DNA of 64,000 bases from Pseudomonas extremorientalis (lineage in GTDB: Bacteria > Pseudomonadota > Gammaproteobacteria > Pseudomonadales > Pseudomonadaceae), in the NCBI RefSeq assembly GCF_001870465.1, contig NZ_MDGK01000052.1:186001-250000 (forward strand), written 5' to 3'. The position numbers and the translations under genes are program-made. Below are positions 1-8,474 of this stretch, piece after piece. The notes under the pieces were generated by a model. It ran no database searches and was not told the DNA's origin. It saw only the letters and a list, made by a program, of their open reading frames with translations. Each line of letters opens with the position of its first letter. Position 1 is the first letter of the stretch.

Positions 1-2300
1 GCCTTGCCGCTGTATTCGGCTTGTTCATCCAGGTCGGACAGGAATTCGCTCACATTCGGTGGGTACTTGCTTGGATCGGCCTCCGTGCGAAGGATTTCAT
101 TGATTTCGCCCGAACCGGCTTCGGTGTACTCATTCAGGCTCTCGTAATCTTCAGCCCTGGACGTCTGCGTCAAGCGGGTCAACTCGTCCAGCACCCGCTC
201 GCGCTCTGCGCTACTCAGTGCATTTTCGTCTTTGTCTATCCGGCTGATGTCTTGCGCAAGTTGAGCTTTGGCAGAGGAGTTACTGGCATTCCATGGGAAA
301 TTTATACCTGCGCCTTTGTCCAGTTGTACCCAAATGCCCTCCTTGTCGAGATGCACAGTCATGATCGATTGTCTGGAGGTGGGGTCAATAATTTCGGCGT
401 AGTGATCGGTGAGTTTAAAATTGCTTTTGAGTTCATATACCCGTTCTATCTCCGAATGATCGGTGTGTCGAATGAACCACCGGTCCAGGCCGTCGGCGTC
501 ACGGAGGTGATAGATGTTGTTGGCGTTCTTCGTTGCGTGCTCTATAAGCCTTTCGCCGTCTTCGACGGCATGGGCGCTGATGTTGTTAGATTCAGAGGGG
601 CGCAGGCGATTGGCGGCTTCGGTGGGTGCCGGCGTTGTCACGTCTTCGGTTGGAGGGCTGTTGGGTGCTTTTATAGCCTCGTCTGCCACCGCCGATTCAA
701 TCGACGCCGTCCCGCTGTCGAGCTTGGATGCGCTGCCGGCGATACCGGGCACTGCATTGAGCACGCCAAACACGATCCGGTCGGTCCCGCGAGATTTGCC
801 GTGGGCCAGATCATCGATACCGACGCCCACCTCTGTAATGCCGGCCCCTGTGTAGATCGCATCCAGCGCCAGGCCTACCTCCGGCATGACAAACGCCAAC
901 GGGGTCAGCAGCAACGCTGTGGCAGTCGCGGCCTCTGCCAGTTTCAGTGCGGCGTCCTTGATTACATCGCCATCGGTAGTGATGTCGTGATCGGCGTCGG
1001 CGTAGGCGCGCTCTTTTTGACGCTGGGTCATGGCCTTGAACGGGTCGCCGTTCAGGGGCTCCAGAGCGATATAGCGCTGAGGATCCCAATCACTGAGTGA
1101 GGTAAAGCCCAGCGCATTGGGTTTTTGTGCTTCGGTCCAGCCACCCAGTCCCACGAGGGACTGCTTCACGCCGTCAGAAAAAAACTTGTCGTCCTGGTCG
1201 TTCTTGGTGAAGTGGTTAAGCAACGCCGTTCGCTTGATCGGGTCAGCCGCCTGGTCGGCCAGCCAGGTTTTCATGGCTTCGGGGTTATCAAACCTGTGCA
1301 GCGGTGATGAGTTGCCCGGAATATGCAGCAGGGTGGTTTTAATCGGTTTGCCGTGGCTGTCCAGGCGGGTCTTTTTGTCGATGATGTACAGCAGGTCGGT
1401 AGATACGTCGCCATTGATCGACAGTAGACCAACGTCGACGTCGGGGTCCTTGGCATACGGGGCTTCCAGGTTCTTGACACTGGTTTCAGACCAAGGCTTT
1501 CCAGGTTGAAGGCCCGATGCACGTAGGACCAGGCGGGTTTCTTCATTGCTCAGGCTACCGTCCTTTTGCTGTGCAAGGGCAGCTTGAACGAGGGCTATCT
1601 TGGTGAGTAGCTCGTAGGGTTTTTCATGGGTTGCCCAGAACGTGTCCAAGTAGGATTTGTAAGGCGTAATCAGCTCGGTTTCCCATACCAGATCCCGAAA
1701 TTGTTGTGGCGTAAGCGAGACCTTTGACGACAGATTCGGTACTGAGTCCTTTGAGGTGTCTGTGCCTCGAACGACGTACTCGTATGTCGGGTTCATGAGA
1801 TCGTGGGCCGTCTGGATGGCTGACACGAGAGGAAAGGAATGAAGAATATTCAACAGTCTTGAGGCTGTCGGGTGCGTCCGCGCCAGTCCGGTAGGCGATT
1901 CATCGTCATTGTTTTTCCTGCGTACGTTGGTCAGTGCGGCCTCGGTCAGGCTAATTTGGTTGAGTATCTTGCCATCCGGCGGTGCCGGTTTGGTGGTGTC
2001 GTAGTTGGTCGTTACGATATAGGTATGGTCGGGGTTCAGCTGCAGGTTGAATTTTTTGCGCAACGCTTGCGCAATTATTTGTGAGGTTTCCTGTGCCGGC
2101 GTCAGGATGGTTTGGCTGGCATTTTTTATAAGGCGTTCAACGCTTTGGCTACTGTGGGACGCGTCGACCGTTTCATAGACTTCCGTGATCCGTCCGGGCG
2201 ATGCGGGCAGTTGTCTGGAGTCATCTATGGTGTGCTCCTGGACGGTAGGCATGGTCTGTGGGGGCAGGCGTACAAATTGTATCGACGTGGGAAGGGTCAT
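1..2300 (-). CDS. Dermonecrotic-toxin-like (DUF6543-type) protein with ADP-ribosyltransferase-like C-terminus, 3' end outside window
   Basis: Reading the minus strand from the ATG at 2300 gives 766 uninterrupted residues that leave the window at base 1. An AGAGAG purine run lies about 12 nt before the ATG. Residues ~280-400 carry features I associate with Pseudomonas dermonecrotic-toxin-domain (DUF6543) proteins: LLHIPGNSSPLHRFDNPEAM and FFSDGVKQSLVGLGG. A hydrophobic helical pair at ~450-520 (LLLTPLAFVMPEVGLALDAI onward) could insert in a membrane. Residues ~575-650 (NIYHLRDADGLDRWFIRHTD) look like a linker module. From ~715 the pattern SLNEYTEAGSGEINEILRT resembles the first helix of ADP-ribosyltransferase exotoxins (YTxxGxxxINxxLR). 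The catalytic Arg, STS and ExE motifs would lie outside the window. No signal peptide is visible. Toxin family: fairly confident. ART activity: inferred. Confidence 0.75.
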   Translation of the reverse strand, partial: MTLPTSIQFVRLPPQTMPTVQEHTIDDSRQLPASPGRITEVYETVDASHSSQSVERLIKNASQTILTPAQETSQIIAQALRKKFNLQLNPDHTYIVTTNYDTTKPAPPDGKILNQISLTEAALTNVRRKNNDDESPTGLARTHPTASRLLNILHSFPLVSAIQTAHDLMNPTYEYVVRGTDTSKDSVPNLSSKVSLTPQQFRDLVWETELITPYKSYLDTFWATHEKPYELLTKIALVQAALAQQKDGSLSNEETRLVLRASGLQPGKPWSETSVKNLEAPYAKDPDVDVGLLSINGDVSTDLLYIIDKKTRLDSHGKPIKTTLLHIPGNSSPLHRFDNPEAMKTWLADQAADPIKRTALLNHFTKNDQDDKFFSDGVKQSLVGLGGWTEAQKPNALGFTSLSDWDPQRYIALEPLNGDPFKAMTQRQKERAYADADHDITTDGDVIKDAALKLAEAATATALLLTPLAFVMPEVGLALDAIYTGAGITEVGVGIDDLAHGKSRGTDRIVFGVLNAVPGIAGSASKLDSGTASIESAVADEAIKAPNSPPTEDVTTPAPTEAANRLRPSESNNISAHAVEDGERLIEHATKNANNIYHLRDADGLDRWFIRHTDHSEIERVYELKSNFKLTDHYAEIIDPTSRQSIMTVHLDKEGIWVQLDKGAGINFPWNASNSSAKAQLAQDISRIDKDENALSSAERERVLDELTRLTQTSRAEDYESLNEYTEAGSGEINEILRTEADPSKYPPNVSEFLSDLDEQAEYSGK

Positions 2301-2484
2301 ATAGGATTTTTCTCTCTGAGCGTGTTCCAAGGTGCCGAGAGTAAGTGGGACGGTTTCGAGTCCTGGTTTCCAGCCGATGTAAGTCAATTAAATACTGAAC
2401 GCTGACTGAATGAGCGACATCGAATTGCCCGCTGCGCTAAAGCCTACCTTATGATCCATTCACACTACTGCGCCGAGCGAAACA
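2301..2484. other. Divergent intergenic region between toxin and ABC exporter
   Basis: These 184 nt separate two divergent genes and must hold both promoters. For the plus-strand exporter the best -10-like hexamer is TATGAT (2450-2455). TTGCCC at 2425-2430 lies 19 nt before it, which is too far for a good sigma-70 pair. No clear operator dyad was seen. Confidence 0.3.
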
Positions 2485-4209
2485 ATGAATCAGAACGCTG
2501 AGTATTCCGCGGTCAACGACGCGGTGCGTGGGCAATTCCTACGGCGGGTGTGGGGGTTGATTACGCCCTACTGGCGCAGTGAAGAGAAGGGCATCGCCTG
2601 GCTGCTGCTGTTGGTGGTGCTGGGGCTTTCGCTGTTCAGCGTCGCCGTATCGGTGTGGTTCAACAGTTGGAACCGCGATTTCTACAACGCGCTGGAGCAC
2701 AAGGACTACGACGCTTTTACCCACCTGCTGATGTACTTCAGCGTGATTGCGGTGGTGGCGATTGTGACCGGCGTGTTCACGTCCTATCTGCAACAGATGC
2801 TCACCATCCGCTGGCGCCGCTGGCTGACGGAACGCTACTTTGCCCAATGGCTGGGCCACAAGAATTACTACCACCTGGAATACGGCGGTTACACCGATAA
2901 CCCCGACCAGCGTATTTCCGAAGACCTCAATGCATTTACCGCCAGCACCCTGACCCTGGGGCTGGGCTTTATCAGCAACCTGGTGAGCCTGGTGTCGTTC
3001 TCGGTGATCCTGTGGGGGGTGTCCGGCAGCATCGAGGTGTGGGGCATCACGATTCCCGGCTACATGTTCTGGGCCGCGCTGGTGTATGCGGTGATCGGTA
3101 GCTGGTTGACGCACTTGATTGGTCGAAAACTGATCGGCTTGAGCAACCGTCAACAACGCTTTGAGGCGGATCTGCGTTTCAGCCTGGTGCGGGTGCGGGA
3201 GAACGCGGAGAGCATCGCGCTGTTCAACGGTGAGCCCAACGAACACCAGCAATTGAGCGCGCGTTTCGGACGGGTATGGAGCAACTTCTGGAGCATCATG
3301 CAGCTCAAGAAGCGTCTGAGTTTCTTTACCAGCGGTTACTCGCAGATCGCGATCATCTTTCCTTTTGTGGTGGCGGCGCCGCGTTACTTCGCCGGCAAGA
3401 TCGAACTGGGCGTGCTGATGCAGGTGGCCCAGGCGTTCGGCAGCGTGCAGGGCAGCCTCAGTTGGTTTGTCGACGCCTATACGTTGCTGGCCAGTTGGCG
3501 CGCCACCTGTGATCGTCTGCTGAGTTTCGGCCAGGCCATGCAAGACAACGAAACCCGCACCATGGGCATTGGCTTGCAGCATCAGGGCGCAGGTTTGCAG
3601 GTCAAGGACCTGAACCTGGACCTGGCCGACGGCCGTCACCTGCTGCAAGGCGCCGATCTGACCGTTGCCGAGGGCGAGCGCCTGATGCTCAGCGGTCGCT
3701 CCGGCAGCGGCAAGTCGACGTTGCTGCGGGCCATGGGCAACCTGTGGCCCAACGGTCACGGCAATATTCGCCTGCCGGCCGAGCGCTATCTGTTCCTGCC
3801 GCAGAAACCCTACTTGCCGATTGGCACGTTGAAGGCGGTGTTGAGTTATCCACAGGACGACAGCGTCTACCCGGCAGAACGTTATGCACAGGTCCTGGAA
3901 ACCTGTCGCCTGCCCCATCTGATCGACCGACTGGAGGAAGCCAACCACTGGCAGCGCATGCTTTCGCCGGGCGAACAGCAACGCCTGGCCTTTGCCCGCG
4001 CGTTGCTGTTCGCGCCGCAATGGCTGTACATGGACGAAGCGACGTCGGCCATGGACGAAGAGGATGAGGCGACCTTGTATCAGGCGTTGATCGATGAGTT
4101 GCCGGGGCTGAGCATCGTCAGCGTCGGCCATCGCAGCAGCCTCAAGCGCTTCCATGGACGGCATGTGCGGATCGAGGGGGGGCAGTTGCAGGAACAAGTC
4201 CCAGTATGA
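2485..4209 (+). CDS. SbmA/YddA-type ABC transporter, fused permease and ATPase
   Basis: This 574-residue half-transporter has an N-terminal membrane domain (about residues 25-330, around six helices, including WLLLLVVLGLSLFSVAVSVW) and a C-terminal nucleotide-binding domain. Visible ATPase motifs are Walker A GRSGSGKST (404-412), signature LSPGEQQ (493-499), Walker B WLYMDEATSAMD (513-524) and an H-loop GH near 548. The family (ABC_membrane_2/SbmA-BacA; E. coli YddA) is annotated as a transporter of peptides, bleomycin or vitamin B12 at the inner membrane, working as a homodimer. The start is the ATG with a short upstream region; the Shine-Dalgarno is weak (GAGCGAAAC). It is divergent from the toxin-like gene and followed by a small orphan gene. 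The substrate cannot be read from sequence. Confidence 0.88.
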   Translation: MNQNAEYSAVNDAVRGQFLRRVWGLITPYWRSEEKGIAWLLLLVVLGLSLFSVAVSVWFNSWNRDFYNALEHKDYDAFTHLLMYFSVIAVVAIVTGVFTSYLQQMLTIRWRRWLTERYFAQWLGHKNYYHLEYGGYTDNPDQRISEDLNAFTASTLTLGLGFISNLVSLVSFSVILWGVSGSIEVWGITIPGYMFWAALVYAVIGSWLTHLIGRKLIGLSNRQQRFEADLRFSLVRVRENAESIALFNGEPNEHQQLSARFGRVWSNFWSIMQLKKRLSFFTSGYSQIAIIFPFVVAAPRYFAGKIELGVLMQVAQAFGSVQGSLSWFVDAYTLLASWRATCDRLLSFGQAMQDNETRTMGIGLQHQGAGLQVKDLNLDLADGRHLLQGADLTVAEGERLMLSGRSGSGKSTLLRAMGNLWPNGHGNIRLPAERYLFLPQKPYLPIGTLKAVLSYPQDDSVYPAERYAQVLETCRLPHLIDRLEEANHWQRMLSPGEQQRLAFARALLFAPQWLYMDEATSAMDEEDEATLYQALIDELPGLSIVSVGHRSSLKRFHGRHVRIEGGQLQEQVPV

Positions 4210-4258
4210 TGTGAGGCCGGGTCAGAAAAGGAACCGTTTTGGGGAGGACACTCACTCA

Positions 4259-4283
4259 AGGGGTGGGGGGATCCCCTATTTTT
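4259..4283 (+). terminator. Weak terminator-like hairpin after ABC exporter
   Basis: AGGGG (4259-4263) can pair with CCCCT (4273-4277), followed by ATTTTT. The five-base stem makes this only a weak intrinsic terminator, so some read-through into the downstream small gene is possible. Confidence 0.3.
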
Positions 4284-4305
4284 CCTACTGATCCAGAGGT
4301 TTTTT

Positions 4306-4578
4306 ATGAATTCGGTGAATGCTTTTTCAACCACCCAGCCTTCCTATTACGCGGCTACCGCCCAGAGTGCCACACCTTCAGCCGCTCCCCAGCCTGAGCC
4401 TACCCGTGCAATGGCCACCGAAGAGAAAAACAGCGGGTGCATGAGCGGTTGCACCGGGCCGGTTGCGGCCAGTGTCGTGAATTCACTGGCTCGACTGGCA
4501 ACGTCGGTGATTCATCTGATGAACAAGCAGGACGGTTGCAATCACAGGTCCAGCCACGAGTCGTTGACCAAGCTATGA
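4306..4578 (+). CDS. Small orphan protein, 90 residues, Cys-containing
   Basis: I do not recognise this protein. The ATG at 4306 has AGAGG 8 nt upstream, and the gene ends just before a strong terminator, both of which favour a real gene. Residues 1-40 are rich in Ser, Thr, Ala, Pro and Gln and look disordered. A CMSGCTGP motif at about 45-52 is followed by a short amphipathic or hydrophobic helix (VAASVVNSLARLATSVIHLM). One more Cys lies near 77. There is no signal peptide, lipobox or clear membrane segment. It sits in its own transcription unit or at the end of the exporter unit. It could be a secreted or effector-like small protein; this is only a guess from composition and neighbours. Confidence 0.6.
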   Translation: MNSVNAFSTTQPSYYAATAQSATPSAAPQPEPTRAMATEEKNSGCMSGCTGPVAASVVNSLARLATSVIHLMNKQDGCNHRSSHESLTKL

Positions 4579-4639
4579 TTTAAGCCCCGTTTTTAGCGGC
4601 CGGCAGCGATTCCAGTCGAGCAGGTAGACCCCAAAAAAA

Positions 4640-4672
4640 GCCCGGCTGATCATTGATCAGCCGGGCTTTTTT
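4640..4672. terminator. Bidirectional intrinsic terminator
   Basis: GCCCGGCTGAT (4640-4650) pairs perfectly with ATCAGCCGGGC (4656-4666) around a five-base loop. A run of A precedes it and TTTTTT (4667-4672) follows, so it can end both the plus-strand small gene and the minus-strand zapG. Confidence 0.93.
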
Positions 4673-4687
4673 GTACTTGAAGACGAC

Positions 4688-5125
4688 TTACTTCTTCAAA
4701 CCGTAATGCTCATCCAGCATGCCAGGGGCGTTCGGCGTTTTTGGCGCGTAGTCCCGTGGCGGCTCCTGGTTTTCCCGCGGTGGGGTCAGGCGCTCCCGTG
4801 GGGTTTGCGGTGCATCGGAATGCAACGCGGCCAGCAGGCGCTGGCGGGTGATGTCGTCGAGGGCGAGGCGGTTGGCGCCATCGGCGAGATGATCCTGTAC
4901 TTCCTGGTAGCTCTGGGTGAGCTTCTTGACCAGGGTCGCGGTGCTGTTGAAGTGGGTAACAACCTCGTTCTGATAACTGTCAAAACGTTCCTGGATATCA
5001 TCCAGCTGACGCTGCGTGCGGTTAGGCGCGGCATTCGGCAGCAAGCGAGCAACCAGGAAACCAATGGCGACACCGGCAACCAGGGCAAGAGTCGGCAACA
5101 ACCAAACTAAGAGCGAGTGTTCCAC
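4688..5125 (-). CDS. zapG: ZapG/YhcB family inner-membrane protein (DUF1043)
   Basis: This 145-residue protein starts with one membrane helix (residues ~6-28, LVWLLPTLALVAGVAIGFLV). A coiled-coil cytoplasmic domain follows (~35-95; LDDIQERFDSYQNEVVTHF), then a Pro- and charge-rich tail. The layout and length match YhcB, renamed ZapG, a protein linked to cell division, Z-ring and envelope assembly in gammaproteobacteria. It is monocistronic and convergent with the orphan gene through the shared terminator. It is divergent from the hydrolase-trpS unit, with about 150 nt of promoter space between. Family assignment is firm; the exact role in Pseudomonas is inferred. Confidence 0.88.
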   Translation of the reverse strand: MEHSLLVWLLPTLALVAGVAIGFLVARLLPNAAPNRTQRQLDDIQERFDSYQNEVVTHFNSTATLVKKLTQSYQEVQDHLADGANRLALDDITRQRLLAALHSDAPQTPRERLTPPRENQEPPRDYAPKTPNAPGMLDEHYGLKK

Positions 5126-5272
5126 GAGTCCTTCCTCTATAAACGGCTTTGCTTTACGTTAACGGCTCAAACCTGCGCTGTATACCGCGATTAAGCTCGC
5201 AATCATGCCAAGCACAGACTTTTAGCTAGACGAGTCGACCCTTTGAGAGGTCACGGAGTTCATTCCTTGCTC

Positions 5273-5902
5273 ATGCGTGAAACCCCCGTTTTGATCGATG
5301 GCCCGGTAGGCCAATTGGAAGCCCTGTACCTGGATCACCCCGAGCCACGTGGCCTGGCGCTGATCTGTCACCCTAACCCGGTGCAGGGCGGGACCATGCT
5401 CAATAAAGTTGTATCGACCTTGCAACGCACCGCCCGCGATGCCGGTTTGATCACCTTGCGTTTCAATTACCGTGGCGTCGGCGCGAGTGCCGGCACCCAC
5501 GACATGAGCACCGGTGAAGTGGACGATGCTGAAGCGGCTGCTACCTGGTTGCGGGAAAAACACCCCGACCTGCCGATCACCTTGCTCGGGTTTTCCTTCG
5601 GAGGCTACGTGGCCGCCAGCCTGGGTGGCCGCCTGGAGGCCAAGGGCGAAAAACTCTCGCACCTGTTCATGGTTGCCGCCGCGGTGATGCGCCTGCGTGA
5701 CAGCGACCAACTGCCCCAGGCCTGCCCACTGACCCTTATCCAGCCGGAAACCGACGAAGTGGTCGACCCGCAGATCGTCTACGACTGGTCCGCCGCCTTG
5801 AATCGCCCCCATGAGCTGCTGAAAGTGGCAGAATGCGGACACTTTTTTCACGGCAAGCTCACCGATCTGAAGGATCTGGTGCTGCCGCGCCTCTCGAATT
5901 GA
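5273..5902 (+). CDS. Alpha/beta hydrolase (COG2945-type)
   Basis: This 209-residue cytosolic hydrolase has the nucleophile elbow GFSFGG and an HPNP segment near residue 32. A late Asp region (ETDEVVD) and a C-terminal His (CGHFFHGK) complete a Ser-Asp-His triad. The start is the ATG at 5273; a TTG 30 nt upstream would add residues unlike the family, and GGAG precedes the ATG by about 14 nt. It lies 24 nt before trpS and is probably cotranscribed with it. Substrate unknown: members of this group are esterase- or peptidase-like but mostly uncharacterised. Confidence 0.85.
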   Translation: MRETPVLIDGPVGQLEALYLDHPEPRGLALICHPNPVQGGTMLNKVVSTLQRTARDAGLITLRFNYRGVGASAGTHDMSTGEVDDAEAAATWLREKHPDLPITLLGFSFGGYVAASLGGRLEAKGEKLSHLFMVAAAVMRLRDSDQLPQACPLTLIQPETDEVVDPQIVYDWSAALNRPHELLKVAECGHFFHGKLTDLKDLVLPRLSN

Positions 5903-5926
5903 TAGCAGTCTGATAAGCGATTACCC

Positions 5927-7282
5927 ATGACGACTCGTACCCGTATCCTCACCGGCATCACCACCACCGGCACGCCGCACCTGGGCAACTATGCCGGTGC
6001 GATTCGCCCGGCGATCCTCGCCAGCCAGGACGCCAATGCCGACTCTTTCTACTTCCTGGCCGACTACCACGCCCTGATCAAATGCGATGACCCGCAGCGC
6101 ATCCAGCGCTCGCGCATGGAAATCGCCGCGACCTGGCTGGCCGGTGGCCTGGATGTGAACCGGGTGACGTTCTATCGCCAGTCGGACATCCCGGAAATCC
6201 CCGAGCTGACCTGGCTGCTGACCTGCGTGGCCGCCAAGGGCCTGCTCAACCGCGCCCACGCGTACAAGGCCTCGGTGGACAAGAACGTGGAAGCCGGCGA
6301 AGACCCGGATGCGGGCATCAGCATGGGCCTGTACAGCTACCCGGTGCTGATGGCAGCGGACATCCTGATGTTCAACGCACACAAAGTGCCGGTGGGGCGC
6401 GACCAGATCCAGCACGTGGAAATGGCCCGTGATATCGGCCAGCGCTTCAACCACCTGTTCGGCAACGGTAAAGAATTCTTCACCATGCCCGAGGCGTTGA
6501 TCGAAGAAAGCGTCGCCACCTTGCCGGGCCTGGATGGCCGCAAGATGTCGAAAAGCTACGACAACACCATCCCATTGTTCACCAGCGCCAAGGACATGAA
6601 GGACGCCATCTCGCGGATCGTCACCGACTCCCGCGCCCCGGGCGAAGCCAAGGACCCGGACAATTCGCACCTGTTCACCCTGTACCAGGCGTTTGCGACC
6701 AAGGCGCAGGAAGAAGAATTCCGTGCCGAACTGCTGCAAGGGCTGGGTTGGGGCGAGGCGAAGAACCGCCTGTTCCACCTGCTGGACGGCCAGTTGGGTG
6801 AAGCCCGCGAGCGCTACCATCAACTGATGTCGCGCCCTTCTGACATGGAAGACCTGCTGCTGATCGGCGCCAAGAAGGCCCGTGCCGTGGCGGCGCCGTT
6901 CCTGGCTGAACTGCGTGAAGCGGTGGGCCTGCGTTCGTTTGTCAACCAGGCTGCGGCACCGGTCGCCGCCAAGAAGAAGGCGGCGAAAGCCGCGCGCTTC
7001 GTGAGCTTTCGCGAAGACGATGGTAGCTTCCGCTTCCGTCTGCTGGCCGCAGATGGCGAGCAACTGTTGCTGTCGCGCAACTTTGCCGACGGCAAGGCGG
7101 CCGGTGCCGTGACCAAGCAACTGCAAAGCGGCGACGCGCTGGACCTGCGCACCGAGGCACTGGGTTTCAGCGTATGGCTGGACGGTGCCGCCGTGGCCGA
7201 TAGCGCCGAGTTCGCCGACGAGGCATCGCGTGATGCCGCCATCGCCGCCCTGCGCGTTGCGTTGACCCCCCTCGAGGATTAA
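5927..7282 (+). CDS. trpS: Tryptophan--tRNA ligase with extra C-terminal domain
   Basis: Class I aminoacyl-tRNA synthetase that charges tRNA-Trp in the cytosol. The HIGH-equivalent segment (TPHLGNY, residues ~17-23) and the KMSKS loop are both present, and the catalytic core spans ~1-340. At 451 residues it is much longer than the ~335-residue E. coli enzyme. After a Lys/Ala linker (~343-357, PVAAKKKAAKAA), residues ~358-451 form an added domain. Its start, RFVSFREDDGSFRFRLLAAD, resembles the small YegP/DUF1508 fold (a match by eye). A hairpin terminator follows the gene. The enzyme call is firm; the role of the extra domain is unknown. Confidence 0.96.
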   Translation: MTTRTRILTGITTTGTPHLGNYAGAIRPAILASQDANADSFYFLADYHALIKCDDPQRIQRSRMEIAATWLAGGLDVNRVTFYRQSDIPEIPELTWLLTCVAAKGLLNRAHAYKASVDKNVEAGEDPDAGISMGLYSYPVLMAADILMFNAHKVPVGRDQIQHVEMARDIGQRFNHLFGNGKEFFTMPEALIEESVATLPGLDGRKMSKSYDNTIPLFTSAKDMKDAISRIVTDSRAPGEAKDPDNSHLFTLYQAFATKAQEEEFRAELLQGLGWGEAKNRLFHLLDGQLGEARERYHQLMSRPSDMEDLLLIGAKKARAVAAPFLAELREAVGLRSFVNQAAAPVAAKKKAAKAARFVSFREDDGSFRFRLLAADGEQLLLSRNFADGKAAGAVTKQLQSGDALDLRTEALGFSVWLDGAAVADSAEFADEASRDAAIAALRVALTPLED

Positions 7283-7311
7283 CCCGACCAAGGGTTGATT
7301 GCCATTATCCA

Positions 7312-7341
7312 GGGCCGTCGTTACAGTGACGGCCCGTTTTT
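7312..7341 (+). terminator. Intrinsic terminator after trpS
   Basis: GGGCCGTC (7312-7319) pairs with GACGGCCC (7328-7335) around an eight-base loop, followed by GTTTTTG. It separates trpS from zapE. Confidence 0.85.
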
Positions 7342-7361
7342 GTTGCCTTGCTAACGAAATT

Positions 7362-8456
7362 ATGACGCCCCTAGAACGATATCAAGCTGATCTGAAACGC
7401 CCTGAATTCTTCCATGACGCGGCCCAGGAAACGGCGGTGCGTCATCTGCAGCGCCTGTACGATGACCTGCTCGCGGCCTCGCAAAGCAAGCCAGGGATGT
7501 TCAGCAAGCTGTTTGGCAAGAAAGACCACACGCCGGTCAAGGGCCTGTACTTCTGGGGTGGCGTGGGCCGGGGCAAGACCTACCTGGTGGACACCTTTTT
7601 CGAAGCGCTGCCGTTCAAGGAAAAGGTCCGGACGCACTTTCACCGCTTCATGAAGCGCGTGCACGAAGAGATGAAGACCCTGCCGGGCGAGAAAAACCCG
7701 CTGACCATCATCGCCAAGCGTTTCTCCGAAGAAGCGCGGGTGATCTGCTTCGATGAGTTCTTCGTCTCCGACATCACCGACGCCATGATCCTCGGCACCC
7801 TGATGGAAGAGCTGTTCAAGAACGGCGTGACCCTGGTCGCCACCTCGAATATCGTGCCCGACGGTTTGTACAAGGACGGCCTGCAACGCGCACGCTTCCT
7901 GCCGGCCATTGCGCTGATCAAGCAGCATACCGAGATCGTCAACGTCGACAGCGGCGTCGACTACCGTCTGCGTCACTTGGAACAAGCGGAGCTGTTCCAC
8001 TTCCCGCTCAATGAGGCGGCCCACGAAAGCCTGAAAAAGAGCTTCCGTGCCCTTACGCCGGAATGCACCCAGGCGGTGGAAAACGACAAGCTGGTGATCG
8101 AGAACCGCGAAATCATCGCGCTGCGCACCTGCGACGACGTGGCCTGGTTCGAGTTCCGCCAACTGTGCGACGGCCCGCGCAGCCAGAACGACTACATCGA
8201 ACTGGGCAAGATCTTCCACGCGGTGATCCTGAGCGGCGTGGAACAGATGAGCGTCACCACCGACGACATCGCGCGACGTTTCATCAACATGGTCGACGAA
8301 TTCTACGACCGTAACGTCAAGCTGATCATCTCGGCGGAAGTCGAGCTCAAGGACCTGTATACCGGCGGGCGCCTGAACTTCGAGTTCCAGCGCACGTTGA
8401 GCCGCTTGCTGGAAATGCAGTCCCACGAGTTCCTCTCGCGCGGACACAAACCCTAA
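7362..8456 (+). CDS. zapE: Cell division ATPase ZapE (AFG1-like)
   Basis: This 364-residue P-loop ATPase has Walker A GGVGRGKT (~66-73) and Walker B ICFDEF, the pattern of ZapE/AFG1. In E. coli ZapE associates with the Z-ring during constriction and under stress; the mitochondrial relative AFG1 aids respiratory-complex quality control. The start is the ATG of MTPLERYQADL, the conserved family N-terminus; an upstream TTG would place its first residues in the trpS terminator. The gene is followed by a REP hairpin that may end transcription. Confidence 0.93.
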   Translation: MTPLERYQADLKRPEFFHDAAQETAVRHLQRLYDDLLAASQSKPGMFSKLFGKKDHTPVKGLYFWGGVGRGKTYLVDTFFEALPFKEKVRTHFHRFMKRVHEEMKTLPGEKNPLTIIAKRFSEEARVICFDEFFVSDITDAMILGTLMEELFKNGVTLVATSNIVPDGLYKDGLQRARFLPAIALIKQHTEIVNVDSGVDYRLRHLEQAELFHFPLNEAAHESLKKSFRALTPECTQAVENDKLVIENREIIALRTCDDVAWFEFRQLCDGPRSQNDYIELGKIFHAVILSGVEQMSVTTDDIARRFINMVDEFYDRNVKLIISAEVELKDLYTGGRLNFEFQRTLSRLLEMQSHEFLSRGHKP

Positions 8457-8474
8457 GATCGATGTAGATCAAAC

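Noticed and set aside
21..1100. Long plus-strand open frame (359 residues) at the left edge
   Set aside because: It lies opposite the toxin-like gene, has no family features, and its composition is that of an antisense shadow in GC-rich DNA.
2539..4197. Minus-strand open frame of 552 residues
   Set aside because: It mirrors the ABC transporter gene. The Gln/His/Val/Ala-rich, motif-free product is typical of antisense frames here.
5921..7291. Minus-strand open frame of 456 residues
   Set aside because: It covers trpS antisense, with no start signals or domains.
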